In this document: in pieces, positions 25,913 through 35,339 of the stretch
Layout: each line of letters begins with the position of its first letter
Numbering within the stretch: the first letter of the stretch is position 1
NCBI GenBank assembly: GCA_024229395.1
Contig: JAAESM010000027.1
Coordinates: 124,001 to 188,000 of the forward strand
Direction: 5' to 3'
From: Planctomycetota bacterium
GTDB lineage: Bacteria > Planctomycetota > UBA1135
DNA length: 64,000 nucleotides
The notes under the pieces: model-generated
The model's database searches: none
What the model was told of the DNA's origin: nothing
The model's input: the letters and a program-made list of their open reading frames with translations, nothing else
Program-made: the position numbers and the translations under genes

Positions 25913-27420
25913 TCTTCAGATTCGGGGTTGTACTGTGGGGCTTCGGACTCGGCATAACCCACTTGATCCAGCAAGTTGGTGATCTCCGCGGTCTCCTTGA
26001 CCAGTCCGGTTTGATGGCGACTATCGGCAACAATCGCGAAGAATCCTAACGCGGCCTTAGTGAAGGGTTTATCCGCGTTTTCGGCACCAACGGATGGACT
26101 GAGTTCACCAGGATCCGCGACCAGATCATAGACCGTGAAAGTTCTCTTCGGAACATCTCGGATGCCCTTCAGCATGCCGTGGCGATAGCCGACGAGTTGC
26201 ATTCTCTTTGCGGGGCGCAACAGATCCAATGACACTTCGCGGTGGATATCTTCATCCTCCCAAAGTGGGCGCAAGCTCAAGCCGCTGCGATCCGTCCAAG
26301 CAGGCAGACCGGCAAGGTCCATCAAGGTGGGGGCGGCGTCGCGAATCGAGACACTGGCCTCGACACGTTTGGCGCTGTCGATCACTCCAGGTGCGCTGAT
26401 GACCATCGGTACATGCATGACTTCTTCCAGCAAGGTCAGATGGTGACCGCGGTTGCCATGTTCCTCGAATTCGTCGCCATGATCGGAAACGATGGCGACG
26501 ATCACATCGTCGGCAATGCCGAGTTCCTCTAGGCGCGCGAACAGGCGGCGGATCTGGTCGTCGGTATAACGGATCTCGGCTTCATACAGAGCCTTCAAGT
26601 GATCCATTTCATCCGGCGAGATCGGGCGGTCGAGCTTCATCAACTCATCGCCGACCATGTCGCCGTCATATCCCGGGTGGAACATCTCGGCGTATTCCGT
26701 AGGTGGAAAGTAATCGTAGTGAGGGTCCCAGAAGTGCAGGAACAAGAAGAATGGGTCTTCGTAGTTCTTGTCCTGTTCAAGCCATGCCAGCGCGCGATCT
26801 ACGACCTGGGCGCCGGTCTCGTTGTCGGTGTGGGACTGGTGGTGGATCTCAACCACTTCATCACTCTTGCCAGCAGCGCTCAAGGCATTGCCCGCATCGA
26901 TGGTGCCGAGGTAATCGGCCGAAGGCATGTAGACATCAAATCCGCGACCGAATCCCCACGCAGGGTGCAGGAATGGCGCAGAGAAAAAGCCTCCAGTCTT
27001 GTATCCAGCCTGTTGGAAGCGATCAGACACCAGTTCGATGTCTTTATCCAAGGAGAACTTGCGCGATCGCACGCCATGCTCAACCGGGTTCATTCCTGTC
27101 AGCAGGGTCATATGGCTAGGTAGGGTCCATGGCGATGCCGCCGACGCATTTTCGAAGACCACGCCATTGTCAGCCAGTTCTTGCAGGAAAGGCATGGTTG
27201 CCTGATCCGGAGCGAACTTGGGCTTGTGGCCGTAAACCGATACGAAATCAGCTCTTAGGGAGTCAATCGAAATCAAGATGACCGGTCGTTGGTCACCGCT
27301 TGCACTGCTGGTTCCGTTTCCCCCGTTGCCTGGCGTATCGCTGTCACTGCAGGCTGGCAGGAGCAGCAACGCGGCTGCCAACAGACTTGGCAGGAGGGGA
27401 TGTGAAGAAGGTAAAGCCAT
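25909..27420 (-). CDS. sulfatase-fold lipoprotein with Thr at the nucleophile position
   Basis: A 503-residue lipoprotein. The ATG at 27418-27420 starts the signal, with lipobox LPAC24. The alkaline-phosphatase/sulfatase fold is evident: ILISIDSLRADFVSVYG (metal Asp), ASPWTLPSHMTLLTG, LHFWDPHYDYFPP and AIVSDHGDEFEEHGNRGHH. The position of FGly cysteine in CxPSR is Thr99 (TLPSH), with His replacing the Arg. This is the pattern of phosphoglycerol/phosphoethanolamine transferases and some phosphodiesterases rather than of true sulfatases. It may therefore modify an envelope glycan or lipid. It is coupled to ugd (ATGA) and lies 16 bases from the membrane-protein gene. Confidence 0.8.
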   Translation of the reverse strand: MALPSSHPLLPSLLAAALLLLPACSDSDTPGNGGNGTSSASGDQRPVILISIDSLRADFVSVYGHKPKFAPDQATMPFLQELADNGVVFENASAASPWTLPSHMTLLTGMNPVEHGVRSRKFSLDKDIELVSDRFQQAGYKTGGFFSAPFLHPAWGFGRGFDVYMPSADYLGTIDAGNALSAAGKSDEVVEIHHQSHTDNETGAQVVDRALAWLEQDKNYEDPFFLFLHFWDPHYDYFPPTEYAEMFHPGYDGDMVGDELMKLDRPISPDEMDHLKALYEAEIRYTDDQIRRLFARLEELGIADDVIVAIVSDHGDEFEEHGNRGHHLTLLEEVMHVPMVISAPGVIDSAKRVEASVSIRDAAPTLMDLAGLPAWTDRSGLSLRPLWEDEDIHREVSLDLLRPAKRMQLVGYRHGMLKGIRDVPKRTFTVYDLVADPGELSPSVGAENADKPFTKAALGFFAIVADSRHQTGLVKETAEITNLLDQVGYAESEAPQYNPESEE

Positions 27421-27436
27421 AGGCTCATTGTAAGTG

Positions 27437-28906
27437 CTATGTATCCTTCTTCGGCAAAGCGGCTCCAAACATCAACACAATCGGGCCGACTAGGTGCACT
27501 AACAGTCGTTCCGGTATGCCTTTATCGCGAAGCGACGGGAAATTCCACGGCGTGACCAGAAGGATCAAAAGGTACAGGCAAACCCCGCCCAGGACCACCA
27601 AGGCGAGCCAGCGTGTTTCCGGATCCGCCAGCCGTTGGCGCGTGACCGGCAAGGCCACAATCATCAACAGCCACAGCAATCCCCAGCTGCGCAGGTCGCT
27701 GAACTCTTCCCAGAAAGAAGTCAGCACCAGGCCGATGCGGGCGGGGGCGTTCTCTAAGTCAACCTGTTCACGCCCTGACATGGCGATCGGCGCCTTCTCG
27801 ACCAACTCGCGGCCACCACCTAAGTAGTGCATGACATTCTCAACTGTCATTTGCTCGCTGTAGTTTTCATCGATGGCGGGAAGTTGGGCACGCAAGCCAA
27901 GCCATGGAGCAATACTCACCACTGCAACAGCAGCGAAAGGAATCGCAACGCGTGTTCGGCGCGGTGGAATGAATGAAACCAACAGCAAGGCCAGCAAACA
28001 AACACCTGCGAGTGCCAAGCCTTCGTTCTTCATCATCACCGTTCCAGCCAATGCCAAGCCGGCACAGATGGCGGCGCGTTTGCAATCGACTTGACGCGCG
28101 CGAATGAACAAGGCGCAAGCTGCACCAAGCATAGCCATCACAGCCAAGTCCGCACCGCCGCCCAGAGTCAGGGTGGAAGTCAGACCAGCCATTGAAATCG
28201 AATCGAAACCATCCTCCAGGAAGTTGTAGCTGTAGAGGATCGGTGTGGCGGCGGTCAGTAGTGCACCGTAGCTTGCCGCTTGATTGGAGTAGCCGCGCAA
28301 GCCGAAGGCGACGGCCATCGGCAAACAAGCGCTCCAAAGTGAGAGTGGTAGTTGCACCCATCGTGCATTCCAGCCACCCCAATGGGCAGTCCACGCTTCC
28401 AGGATCGGAATGCCGAAGGGATAGTTCGGGTGCGTGACCAAACGACCGTAGCCGTCGGCGTTGACCATGCCCGTGATGGCTTCGTTCAGAGGCGTGCCTT
28501 CATGAAGCAACACCTTGCCGCGGTAGGCCCAATGGTAGATGGCGTCGAACTCATTGAGTGGCAAGGCGATCGTGGCAAGGAATGCTGCCACGGCCAAGAC
28601 GGCCAGCAATAGGCCAATAGGCCTGGTCCACGGTACTTCCGCATAGTTGCCGATTACAGCCTTGCGCTGGCCATCTAAGGCAAAGGCAGCGATTCCGCCG
28701 ATCAGCGGCAGCCACCACAACAAGGACATGCTTAAGCCAGCGACGAAACCTGCGGTGATCACCACAGTTACCACGCCGGTACCCAACAGATAAGCCACGC
28801 CGAGTTCTTCCCAGAGCGAGCGGCTCAAGATTGTGCGCGACGGCAGCAGTGCGCGTCCGATCAAGGTGGCGCAAACCAAGAACAATAGACCCGTGATGAG
28901 GCTCAT
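27437..28906 (-). CDS. polytopic membrane protein, GT39/GT83-like glycosyltransferase candidate
   Basis: A 489-residue protein with about 11-12 hydrophobic helices. The ATG at 28904-28906 overlaps the stop of the upstream gene (ATGA). After the third or fourth helix, PLNEFDAIYHWAYRGKVLLHEGTPL resembles the first periplasmic loop of GT-C enzymes that use polyprenyl-phosphate sugars, where acidic residues (D-x-x-Y-H-W) are catalytic. YPFGIPILEAW and KNEGLALAG are further family-like segments. A lipid-linked sugar transferase for the envelope polysaccharide is likely but not proved. Confidence 0.6.
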   Translation of the reverse strand: MSLITGLLFLVCATLIGRALLPSRTILSRSLWEELGVAYLLGTGVVTVVITAGFVAGLSMSLLWWLPLIGGIAAFALDGQRKAVIGNYAEVPWTRPIGLLLAVLAVAAFLATIALPLNEFDAIYHWAYRGKVLLHEGTPLNEAITGMVNADGYGRLVTHPNYPFGIPILEAWTAHWGGWNARWVQLPLSLWSACLPMAVAFGLRGYSNQAASYGALLTAATPILYSYNFLEDGFDSISMAGLTSTLTLGGGADLAVMAMLGAACALFIRARQVDCKRAAICAGLALAGTVMMKNEGLALAGVCLLALLLVSFIPPRRTRVAIPFAAVAVVSIAPWLGLRAQLPAIDENYSEQMTVENVMHYLGGGRELVEKAPIAMSGREQVDLENAPARIGLVLTSFWEEFSDLRSWGLLWLLMIVALPVTRQRLADPETRWLALVVLGGVCLYLLILLVTPWNFPSLRDKGIPERLLVHLVGPIVLMFGAALPKKDT

Positions 28907-29892
28907 CGTGAAGCCTCCCCGGTCCATTGCATTGCAGTCTCAAGCGGCACCAACTCCCAGTCCACTAGGCGGAAGTCTGCTTGGTGATCCCAATAGAGGA
29001 TCCACTGAATATCACGGCTCTGTGCGGCGGCGATCTCTTCCGGCGCCAAGGTGCGCGTGGGGGAAAGATGATGCAAGGCCGAGAAGTCGCGCTTAGGCAA
29101 ACGTACCTTCTGGGTTTGCTTCCAGGGTTGCAGCTTGTTGTATTCCTGCACCCATTCGAAATACTCGATCACGAAGGAAGTGCCATCTTGCGGATTGCGC
29201 AGATAGAAACGGCGTGGGATGAGCTGCTCATTCAGGGCCAAGAACCAGCGCGCACGGGCAGCGGTGGTAGAGAGGCGACGGCTCGGTACCAGCAAGATGC
29301 CATCTTCAGGGGAAGTCTTCTCTTCCATGTAGTCGACGAACAACGACAGCTCCGGATCCAACCATTGCGGCCAGTAAGCACGCGCAAAGTTCTGTGCCAA
29401 CAAGCCAGCGGCGTCGGCGGCAGCAGTATCCCAGTAGCCTGAGTAGTCGAACAGGTAGATGCCGTTCATCTGCGCGGCCAGTGCATGGAAATCCAGATCC
29501 AGATAAGCCTGGAAGTTGCAGGTCAGCACCGCCACGTCGGCGTTCTTAGCCAGCGGGATCGGGTCGCCGCCAGAAGTACGCACTACCCGCATCTGCTTGC
29601 TTTCGAGCCCTTTGACCAGATTGTCGATCACATGTGGCGGCATGCCGATGTAGTTCGGTGAATCGGCCGGTGCATCAAGCAGCAAAACGGTGCGGTTCTT
29701 GAGGTCTTCGGGGCGGAACATCTGCGTGATGAAACGCGGACGCCCATTGTTGCTGAGCATCTCGGAATCGGGGTAACGCCCGCGGTCGGCACGGAAACCA
29801 GAGCCCGCCGCCAGCACCAACGAGCTGATCAAGAACAGCAGCACCCACGCGGCGAACACACCGTGTAGGCGACCAAGCCAGGGCAACAACAT
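28903..29892 (-). CDS. membrane-anchored protein of unknown function
   Basis: A 329-residue protein with one N-terminal membrane anchor (about 10-33), the rest outside the membrane. The ATG at 29890-29892 is preferred, but an in-frame GTG five codons upstream is possible. NRTVLLLDAPADSPNYIGMPP, ADVAVLTCNFQAYLDLDFHALA and GILLVPSRRLSTTA suggest an alternating alpha/beta domain. No catalytic motif is recognised. The gene is the first of the leftward envelope unit, divergent from a GT-C gene across a gap of only 24 bases. A role in polysaccharide assembly is inferred from position only. Confidence 0.5.
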   Translation of the reverse strand: MLLPWLGRLHGVFAAWVLLFLISSLVLAAGSGFRADRGRYPDSEMLSNNGRPRFITQMFRPEDLKNRTVLLLDAPADSPNYIGMPPHVIDNLVKGLESKQMRVVRTSGGDPIPLAKNADVAVLTCNFQAYLDLDFHALAAQMNGIYLFDYSGYWDTAAADAAGLLAQNFARAYWPQWLDPELSLFVDYMEEKTSPEDGILLVPSRRLSTTAARARWFLALNEQLIPRRFYLRNPQDGTSFVIEYFEWVQEYNKLQPWKQTQKVRLPKRDFSALHHLSPTRTLAPEEIAAAQSRDIQWILYWDHQADFRLVDWELVPLETAMQWTGEASR

Positions 29893-29916
29893 GCGGTGAG
29901 GATACACTGGAGAACG

Positions 29917-31617
29917 ATGCAGGAGAATACGAACGCCGCAGCAAAGTCCAGCGATTGTGGGCCAGTGAGTCCGCGTGGGCTGATGATTGCCTTCGTTTTG
30001 GGTAGCGTGCCGGCCTTCTGCGCCTCGATCTGGGATGAAAAAGCCTTCCAGAGTTGGGATTTACCCATCGCCGCGGCGGTCCTGATGGTGGGCATGCTGT
30101 TCGTGCGCTTCGCCAAACCCATGGCGCTTGCGAAATTCCCATGGCAGTGGGGCTACCTGATCGTGATCGCACCGGTGTTGGCCGTCATGCTCTCGCTCGA
30201 TGGCCCGATTACCAACGATGAGCGCGCCAGCATGTTGCAAGCTGAGTTGATGGCCAGCGGCGAACTGTCCGAACCGTTGATCGGCACCATCCTTCCCAAC
30301 AGCTCGCCCGATCTAGCCGACGCCTTCCGACGTCGTCAGGTCTTTGAGGATGTCGAGGCTGGTGTTCGTTTCAGCAAGTACGCGCCCGGCACAGCCTTGG
30401 CGATGGTGCCGTTCACCGTGGTCGGTTCGCCCTTGCTGGCAACTCTGGTCGCTGGCTTCCTGAACTTATGGTTGATGCTGTTGGTCGCGCGCCGCCTCGG
30501 TTTGCGCGCCCCCGGCTTTGCCACCTTGATGCTGGCCACCTCGCCGTTCTTCTTGTTGGTGCATACTTCGATGCAATCCGAAGTCTTCACCACGCCGGCG
30601 ATCCTCGCTGGCTATCTCGCTTATCTGAAAGCACGCGATGGAAATCCAAAATGGGCGCTGTTGCTTGGCTTGGCTTCGGGTTGGGTGTTCCTGACGCGCC
30701 CGCTGACCGGCGTCTTGTTCGCGCTTGTTGCGGGCATCCTGTTGCTGCTAGATCGCAACCGCATGAAGACCGTGCCGATGGCAGTCGTGGGTGGACTACC
30801 GACGTTGGCACTGGCCCTTTGGTGGAATCACCACTTCACTGGCAGCTGGACCACCAGCGTCTACGAACTCTACGCCAGCACCTTCGGTCCATTCTTCCCC
30901 GGACCCGAACGCCTACCGCAAGACGTCTATGGCAACGGCGATTTCATCGCGGGCATGATGCGCCAAGGCGGGCGCTGGGCTGTCGCATTCGGCGGTATGC
31001 TTGGCGCGATAGGCTTGGGCTTCTGGGGCGCATGGCGTTTACGCGCACGCGACGGTGGTCTTGCAATCGCCTTCTCAATTGTGCTGCCGCTGGCTTATGC
31101 GCTGCATTGGTACGCCGGCCACCGCGCTTATCTAGGACCGCTCTACTTGTTCGAATCCCTCGCCATGCTGTTGCTTGGCGCCATGTTCCTGCTTGAACAA
31201 GCACCAAAGGCTTGGCGACGCGGCATCCTGCTAGTCATGGTCAGTGCCGGCGGCGCTGTGTTCCTGCCCCGCTGGGGATTGGTCGTCGAGGAGAGCACCT
31301 TGCGCAGTGCACCGCAAACGGCGGTGGTTGAAAACCTCGACAGCGATTCCAACAGCGTGATCTTCTTGCCGAAGAAGTTCCAAGGCTCCAAGGAGAAGGG
31401 CTTCAAATACTGGACGCCTTCGCGCCCAACCAGCATTGCGGGTGGCGGCCCCGTAATCCTGCGCACCACTGGGCGCTTGACCCCGCAATGCTTGATCCAA
31501 GAGCTAGGCTTGCAAGGCCGCGAGCTTTATCGATTTATTCCAGGTGAATCCTCAGAGGACCCAGGCAAGCTTGAGAGTTGGCAGCCAGCATCTACCCAAG
31601 TGAATCCACCGCGTTAA
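29917..31617 (+). CDS. GT-C fold membrane glycosyltransferase (GT39/GT83-like)
   Basis: A 566-residue protein with about 11 hydrophobic helices and a soluble C-terminal region of about 100 residues. The ATG at 29917 follows GGAG at 29909-29912. DGPITNDERASMLQAELMASGEL sits in the first long loop and carries the Asp-Glu pair expected of the catalytic loop in ArnT/PMT-like enzymes. HTSMQSEVFTTPAILAGYLAYL and GLASGWVFLTRPLTGVLFAL are typical of the superfamily. It would move a sugar from a polyprenyl carrier on the periplasmic face. It is divergent from the envelope unit and probably part of the same function. Confidence 0.7.
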   Translation: MQENTNAAAKSSDCGPVSPRGLMIAFVLGSVPAFCASIWDEKAFQSWDLPIAAAVLMVGMLFVRFAKPMALAKFPWQWGYLIVIAPVLAVMLSLDGPITNDERASMLQAELMASGELSEPLIGTILPNSSPDLADAFRRRQVFEDVEAGVRFSKYAPGTALAMVPFTVVGSPLLATLVAGFLNLWLMLLVARRLGLRAPGFATLMLATSPFFLLVHTSMQSEVFTTPAILAGYLAYLKARDGNPKWALLLGLASGWVFLTRPLTGVLFALVAGILLLLDRNRMKTVPMAVVGGLPTLALALWWNHHFTGSWTTSVYELYASTFGPFFPGPERLPQDVYGNGDFIAGMMRQGGRWAVAFGGMLGAIGLGFWGAWRLRARDGGLAIAFSIVLPLAYALHWYAGHRAYLGPLYLFESLAMLLLGAMFLLEQAPKAWRRGILLVMVSAGGAVFLPRWGLVVEESTLRSAPQTAVVENLDSDSNSVIFLPKKFQGSKEKGFKYWTPSRPTSIAGGGPVILRTTGRLTPQCLIQELGLQGRELYRFIPGESSEDPGKLESWQPASTQVNPPR

Positions 31618-31632
31618 ACGCAAGTAATGGAC

Positions 31633-32571
31633 TTACTCTGGCGTTGCGTTGAGCTGACGGAAATCCAAGAGCGTCAGACCTTCCTCAAGCTGAATGTCAT
31701 GACGTCGGCCAGCAATCTCGAGGCGATAGTGCCCCGGTGCGACCGGACCTAGCGAAAGCGCGCCACTGGAATTGACGCGGTGCAAGGGCAGCAGTTGTGG
31801 CTTATCCAAACGCTTCCATTCGAAGAGAGCGTTGATCGGTAGGCCGCTGATCTCCAAGCGTGCGGTCGACAAGCGCACTGGCGTTTCTTGTTGGTCGGCC
31901 GGTACGTCGATGGCACCGATGCGCGTGGCTAATCGTGGCTGGAAGCCTGCTGGATAGATATCGAGGTGCAAGTCCGCGGCAGTGGCGTCGGTGAAGGTTG
32001 CAATGCCACTGAGGTCACTGATCGCCACCCAAGGTTCAGAATCCACGGCACCGGTCTCGCGCGCCAGCACCAGCAAAGCCGCGAGTGGATTGCCTTGTTG
32101 ATCGCTCAGTCGCACCGTGCGCGTGAGCTTGACCAGTGGTTCGGTGCCACCGAAGTCGGGACTATGGATTGGCTGCAGCATGACCGGCTCGATCTTGCCG
32201 TTGGCTTGTACATCGCGTTCGCCTTGCGCCAGGGAGAAGCCCGGAGCATAAGCAAGGAAGGTCACGTGATCGGCCTTCATCAAGGTGACGGTGGCCAAGC
32301 CCTTGTCGCTGACCTTGGCGCGCGCGAGTTCTGGCGCCGAAAAAATCACGATGGCGTCGCGCACTGGCAGGCCGTTCTCTTGTTGCAACTCCACATCGAT
32401 GGTCATGTGTTCTACTGCGGCCCACAGTTCCGGTGCAGGATCAGGTTCGCCGACATTGGAGGCGACGAAATCTAGGCGACCGAAAAAAAGGATCGCGGCA
32501 ATCACCACTAACGGCAGTAGCAGCCAACGCAAACCCAACAGCGCGGCAATCAGCGACTTGGATGCACTCAT
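31633..32571 (-). CDS. membrane-anchored protein with carboxypeptidase-regulatory-like beta domains
   Basis: A 312-residue protein with an N-terminal anchor (about 14-32) followed by beta-rich segments. VELQQENGLPVRDAIVIFSAPEL and VRLSDQQGNPLAALLVLAR have the G-x-P-(h)-x-x-A-x-V shape of carboxypeptidase regulatory-like or CNA-B domains, and APGHYRLEIAGRRHDIQL ends the protein in the same style. Its ATG overlaps the stop of the 878-residue repeat protein (32568-32571), so the pair are co-translated. It probably has a structural or adhesive role at the cell surface. No enzyme motif is present. Confidence 0.6.
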   Translation of the reverse strand: MSASKSLIAALLGLRWLLLPLVVIAAILFFGRLDFVASNVGEPDPAPELWAAVEHMTIDVELQQENGLPVRDAIVIFSAPELARAKVSDKGLATVTLMKADHVTFLAYAPGFSLAQGERDVQANGKIEPVMLQPIHSPDFGGTEPLVKLTRTVRLSDQQGNPLAALLVLARETGAVDSEPWVAISDLSGIATFTDATAADLHLDIYPAGFQPRLATRIGAIDVPADQQETPVRLSTARLEISGLPINALFEWKRLDKPQLLPLHRVNSSGALSLGPVAPGHYRLEIAGRRHDIQLEEGLTLLDFRQLNATPE

Positions 32572-35204
32572 CGTTTCGGCTTGCTATTGTTGGGTTTCTT
32601 GCTGGACTGTGGCAGAGTGACGTTGATGTTGCCGGTCGAATTACTCGGAACGCTAGCGACATAAGTCTGCCAAACACCATTGACGTGAACCTGCAGATCA
32701 TAGGTGCCGCTGGTCATGTCTCTCATGGTGTACCCACTACGACTGATGCGGCCGGAACGCGTGCGGCGGCCGTCGGCAGGGGAGGGTACTAAGCGGAACG
32801 AAGTGCGCGTGCTGCCATCCGGGTTCGCGACGTTGATATTAAGGCTACCGAGGTAGACGTCGAAGTCGTGCTCGACGGTGCCGGCATCAGGCAGGTGAAC
32901 CACTGCGCGTTGCAACGCTTCAGGGGCTGAGTTGCCCGAATCAAATTTGAAGTCGGGCCAACCATTCGGCCGTTCCACCATCAGCCAATAATCATTCGGT
33001 TCCAGGCCAGCCAAGGTGAAGCGGCCTTGGTAATCGGTGGCCACCGAACGTGTGTGGCGCAAGATCTTACGGCGTCCTATGCCGCCTTGATCGCTGCCGG
33101 CAAAGAGTTGTGGGACCGCGAATACGGCATAGTTTGGTTGCGGCTCGCCGTTGATGTGCACGGTGCCGCTAATCGTGCCCAAAGCGCCCACATCGAGTTC
33201 GATCACCGCCGGAGTCATCTGGCCGCCCAGAACCTCGACTCCATCCAAACGTGCCAGCGGTTCGCCGCCATTGAAAGTGAAGGTGGGGTTGAAGGTCAGA
33301 TCACTGGCGTCGGTGAGCGACAGGTTCCACATGCCGGGCATCATCTCCAGGAACTCGAAACGACCATTGCCGTCGGCGAAAGTCTCGAGGCGATCCATGC
33401 CGGGGGAGTTGGCGGTGATCCGCAACTGGCGGAAGGCGCTGATGTCGCCGACGATCTCGCCACTGATGCCACAGGATTCGATCAGCTGCAGCTCGGTCTC
33501 GTAGTCCATGTCGACCAAGCCGAAGTCATCGCTTTGTGCTGGCGAAAACCCCTTGGCATAAGTCTCCAGGCGGTAGTCGCCGGAGGGAAGATTGGTGAAC
33601 TCGAAAGTGCCGTCGGCACTGGCGACTGCGCGTTCGACGATGTCTCCGCCACGTTGCGATTCATTCACCTGCGGCAACCTGCTGTTGCGCGGCTTCTTCA
33701 ACTTGCGCAGTTGCACATGCGCGCCCGGGTGCGGCTCGCCACTGGCATTGACCACCACGCCGGCGGCGCGGAAACCACGTTTCAGGACCACGCGTAGCTC
33801 CGGATTCGGATTTACCGACTCAACAATGCGCAGCAGCTGCGAAGTGCCGATGGCATGTTCGTCGTCCCAGGCGTAGACCATGAAGCGCCCGCCCCAAGCC
33901 GACTTCAGGTTTGGCAGTAGTTCGAATCCCCCCTCATCATCACTGACGGTGGTGGCATTCGGCGTGGCATTGCGCGGGTCGGTCATGCTGCCGGTCGGCG
34001 GCAGCAAGGAAACAGTCGCGCCTTTGACTGCAGAACCGGCTTCATCGACCACGACTCCAATCAGCGGCTTGATTGGCGTGAGCACGACTTCGATCGGGGC
34101 ACTGGTGGCCGCCATCCAACTCAGGAAACCCACATAGAAGCCGTCGGCGCCAACGGTCAGATTGGTGCGGCTTGCACCATTGGGAATCAGCAGATTGAAG
34201 CGACCGTTTTGATCGCTTTCCGTAGAGGTCAAGAATGGCGCGGCGTCGACACTTTCTTCCCAATGGTCGTCACGAACTTCGATGAGCGCTCCGGCGATTG
34301 GCGTACGTGCGTCATCCATCACGTACCCCGATGCCGATGCGGCCATAATCAAACAGATTTCCATGTCTTCGAGTTCGGCACCGCTTTCACCATTGGCGGT
34401 TTGCGACCACGCCTCGAAGAAAGTGGGGGCCTTGGCGAGCAGGCGCACCGGTTGGGTGGGTAGGCGCACCAGAGTGAAGCGTCCGAGTTCATCGGTAAGT
34501 GCCGGCTCGAGGAGTGCGCGCTTGTTCTTATCGGCAGCATCGAATCCGTCCGGACCACCACCGCGGAATGGCGTGACCTCGGCGCCGGAAACAGCACCAC
34601 CATGAGGGTCCAGCACCACGCCCGAAAGGCTGAAGCCCATATCCATGGTCAGCACACCAAGGTCGCGGGTGTGGCCAGGAGTGGAGGGCTGATTGAATAG
34701 TTCGAAAGTTGCGAACTCAGGGTGACGGAACTCGAGCATGAAACGCAGGCGTTCGCGTGGCGGCTCGGGCAGCGCGAAGTAACCGTCGGCATTGCTGGTG
34801 CCAGTCCAATCGGCCGGCAAGACATTGCGCGTTTCATCCCAGGCGCGCGCCCAATCGAGCATGGCCATAGCGAAGACCTCGACACCCTCTACTGGATTGC
34901 CCGCTTCATCAAGGATGCGGCCAGTGAAGCTGGGGATGAAATCCAGGTCTGCCAGGTCGGTGGTTTCGTTCTCAAGGGGTAGGTCGACGTCGACATCGGT
35001 ACGTTCCAGCGGATCCGAGCCGTTGCCAGAGCCATTCAAACCACTGCCATTCAGGCCGGCAACATCTTCCAACTCAGGGTCGTTCTGGTTGCTGCTAGGG
35101 TCGTTGCCCAATTCCGGGTTGGTCGGACCACTATCCAAAATCACCCAACTAGCGATGGCCAGTAGGAATAGAGCGATAAGCGGAAGGGCGATTCGATTTG
35201 ACAT
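32568..35204 (-). CDS. large surface protein with at least six carboxypeptidase-regulatory-like repeats
   Basis: An 878-residue protein with an N-terminal anchor (about 6-24), an acidic Asn/Gly/Ser linker, then repeated beta-sandwich domains. Each has a GxVxDxxGxPVxGAxV entry: FTGRILDEAGNPVEGVEVFAM, LSGVVLDPHGGAVSGAEV, ASGYVMDDARTPIAGALIEV, IGVVVDEAGSAVKGATVSLL, AAGVVVNASGEPHPGAHVQL and a shorter GTISGTVHINGEPQPNYAVF. Such proteins are common in planctomycetes and related phyla as cell-envelope or adhesive proteins. The C-terminus is Lys/Pro/Asn-rich (KKPNNSKPKR). It is co-translated with the smaller related gene downstream and divergent from proS. Confidence 0.75.
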   Translation of the reverse strand: MSNRIALPLIALFLLAIASWVILDSGPTNPELGNDPSSNQNDPELEDVAGLNGSGLNGSGNGSDPLERTDVDVDLPLENETTDLADLDFIPSFTGRILDEAGNPVEGVEVFAMAMLDWARAWDETRNVLPADWTGTSNADGYFALPEPPRERLRFMLEFRHPEFATFELFNQPSTPGHTRDLGVLTMDMGFSLSGVVLDPHGGAVSGAEVTPFRGGGPDGFDAADKNKRALLEPALTDELGRFTLVRLPTQPVRLLAKAPTFFEAWSQTANGESGAELEDMEICLIMAASASGYVMDDARTPIAGALIEVRDDHWEESVDAAPFLTSTESDQNGRFNLLIPNGASRTNLTVGADGFYVGFLSWMAATSAPIEVVLTPIKPLIGVVVDEAGSAVKGATVSLLPPTGSMTDPRNATPNATTVSDDEGGFELLPNLKSAWGGRFMVYAWDDEHAIGTSQLLRIVESVNPNPELRVVLKRGFRAAGVVVNASGEPHPGAHVQLRKLKKPRNSRLPQVNESQRGGDIVERAVASADGTFEFTNLPSGDYRLETYAKGFSPAQSDDFGLVDMDYETELQLIESCGISGEIVGDISAFRQLRITANSPGMDRLETFADGNGRFEFLEMMPGMWNLSLTDASDLTFNPTFTFNGGEPLARLDGVEVLGGQMTPAVIELDVGALGTISGTVHINGEPQPNYAVFAVPQLFAGSDQGGIGRRKILRHTRSVATDYQGRFTLAGLEPNDYWLMVERPNGWPDFKFDSGNSAPEALQRAVVHLPDAGTVEHDFDVYLGSLNINVANPDGSTRTSFRLVPSPADGRRTRSGRISRSGYTMRDMTSGTYDLQVHVNGVWQTYVASVPSNSTGNINVTLPQSSKKPNNSKPKR

Positions 35205-35339
35205 GCAGTCTTATCCTACGCCCAACATCGGCCTCGCGCAGGGGCGTTGACGGCAAGAAACCGCGTTTTTTTAGCAGGACCGGCCAGCACAGGCCCTAGT
35301 GCGGCGGATTACGTTCGCGCGCGTAAACTACGCCCCATC

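Noticed and set aside
31617-31650. AACGCAA/TTGCGTT inverted repeat between convergent genes
   Set aside because: A 7-bp AT-rich stem with a long bulged interior and no T-run. Not convincing as a terminator.
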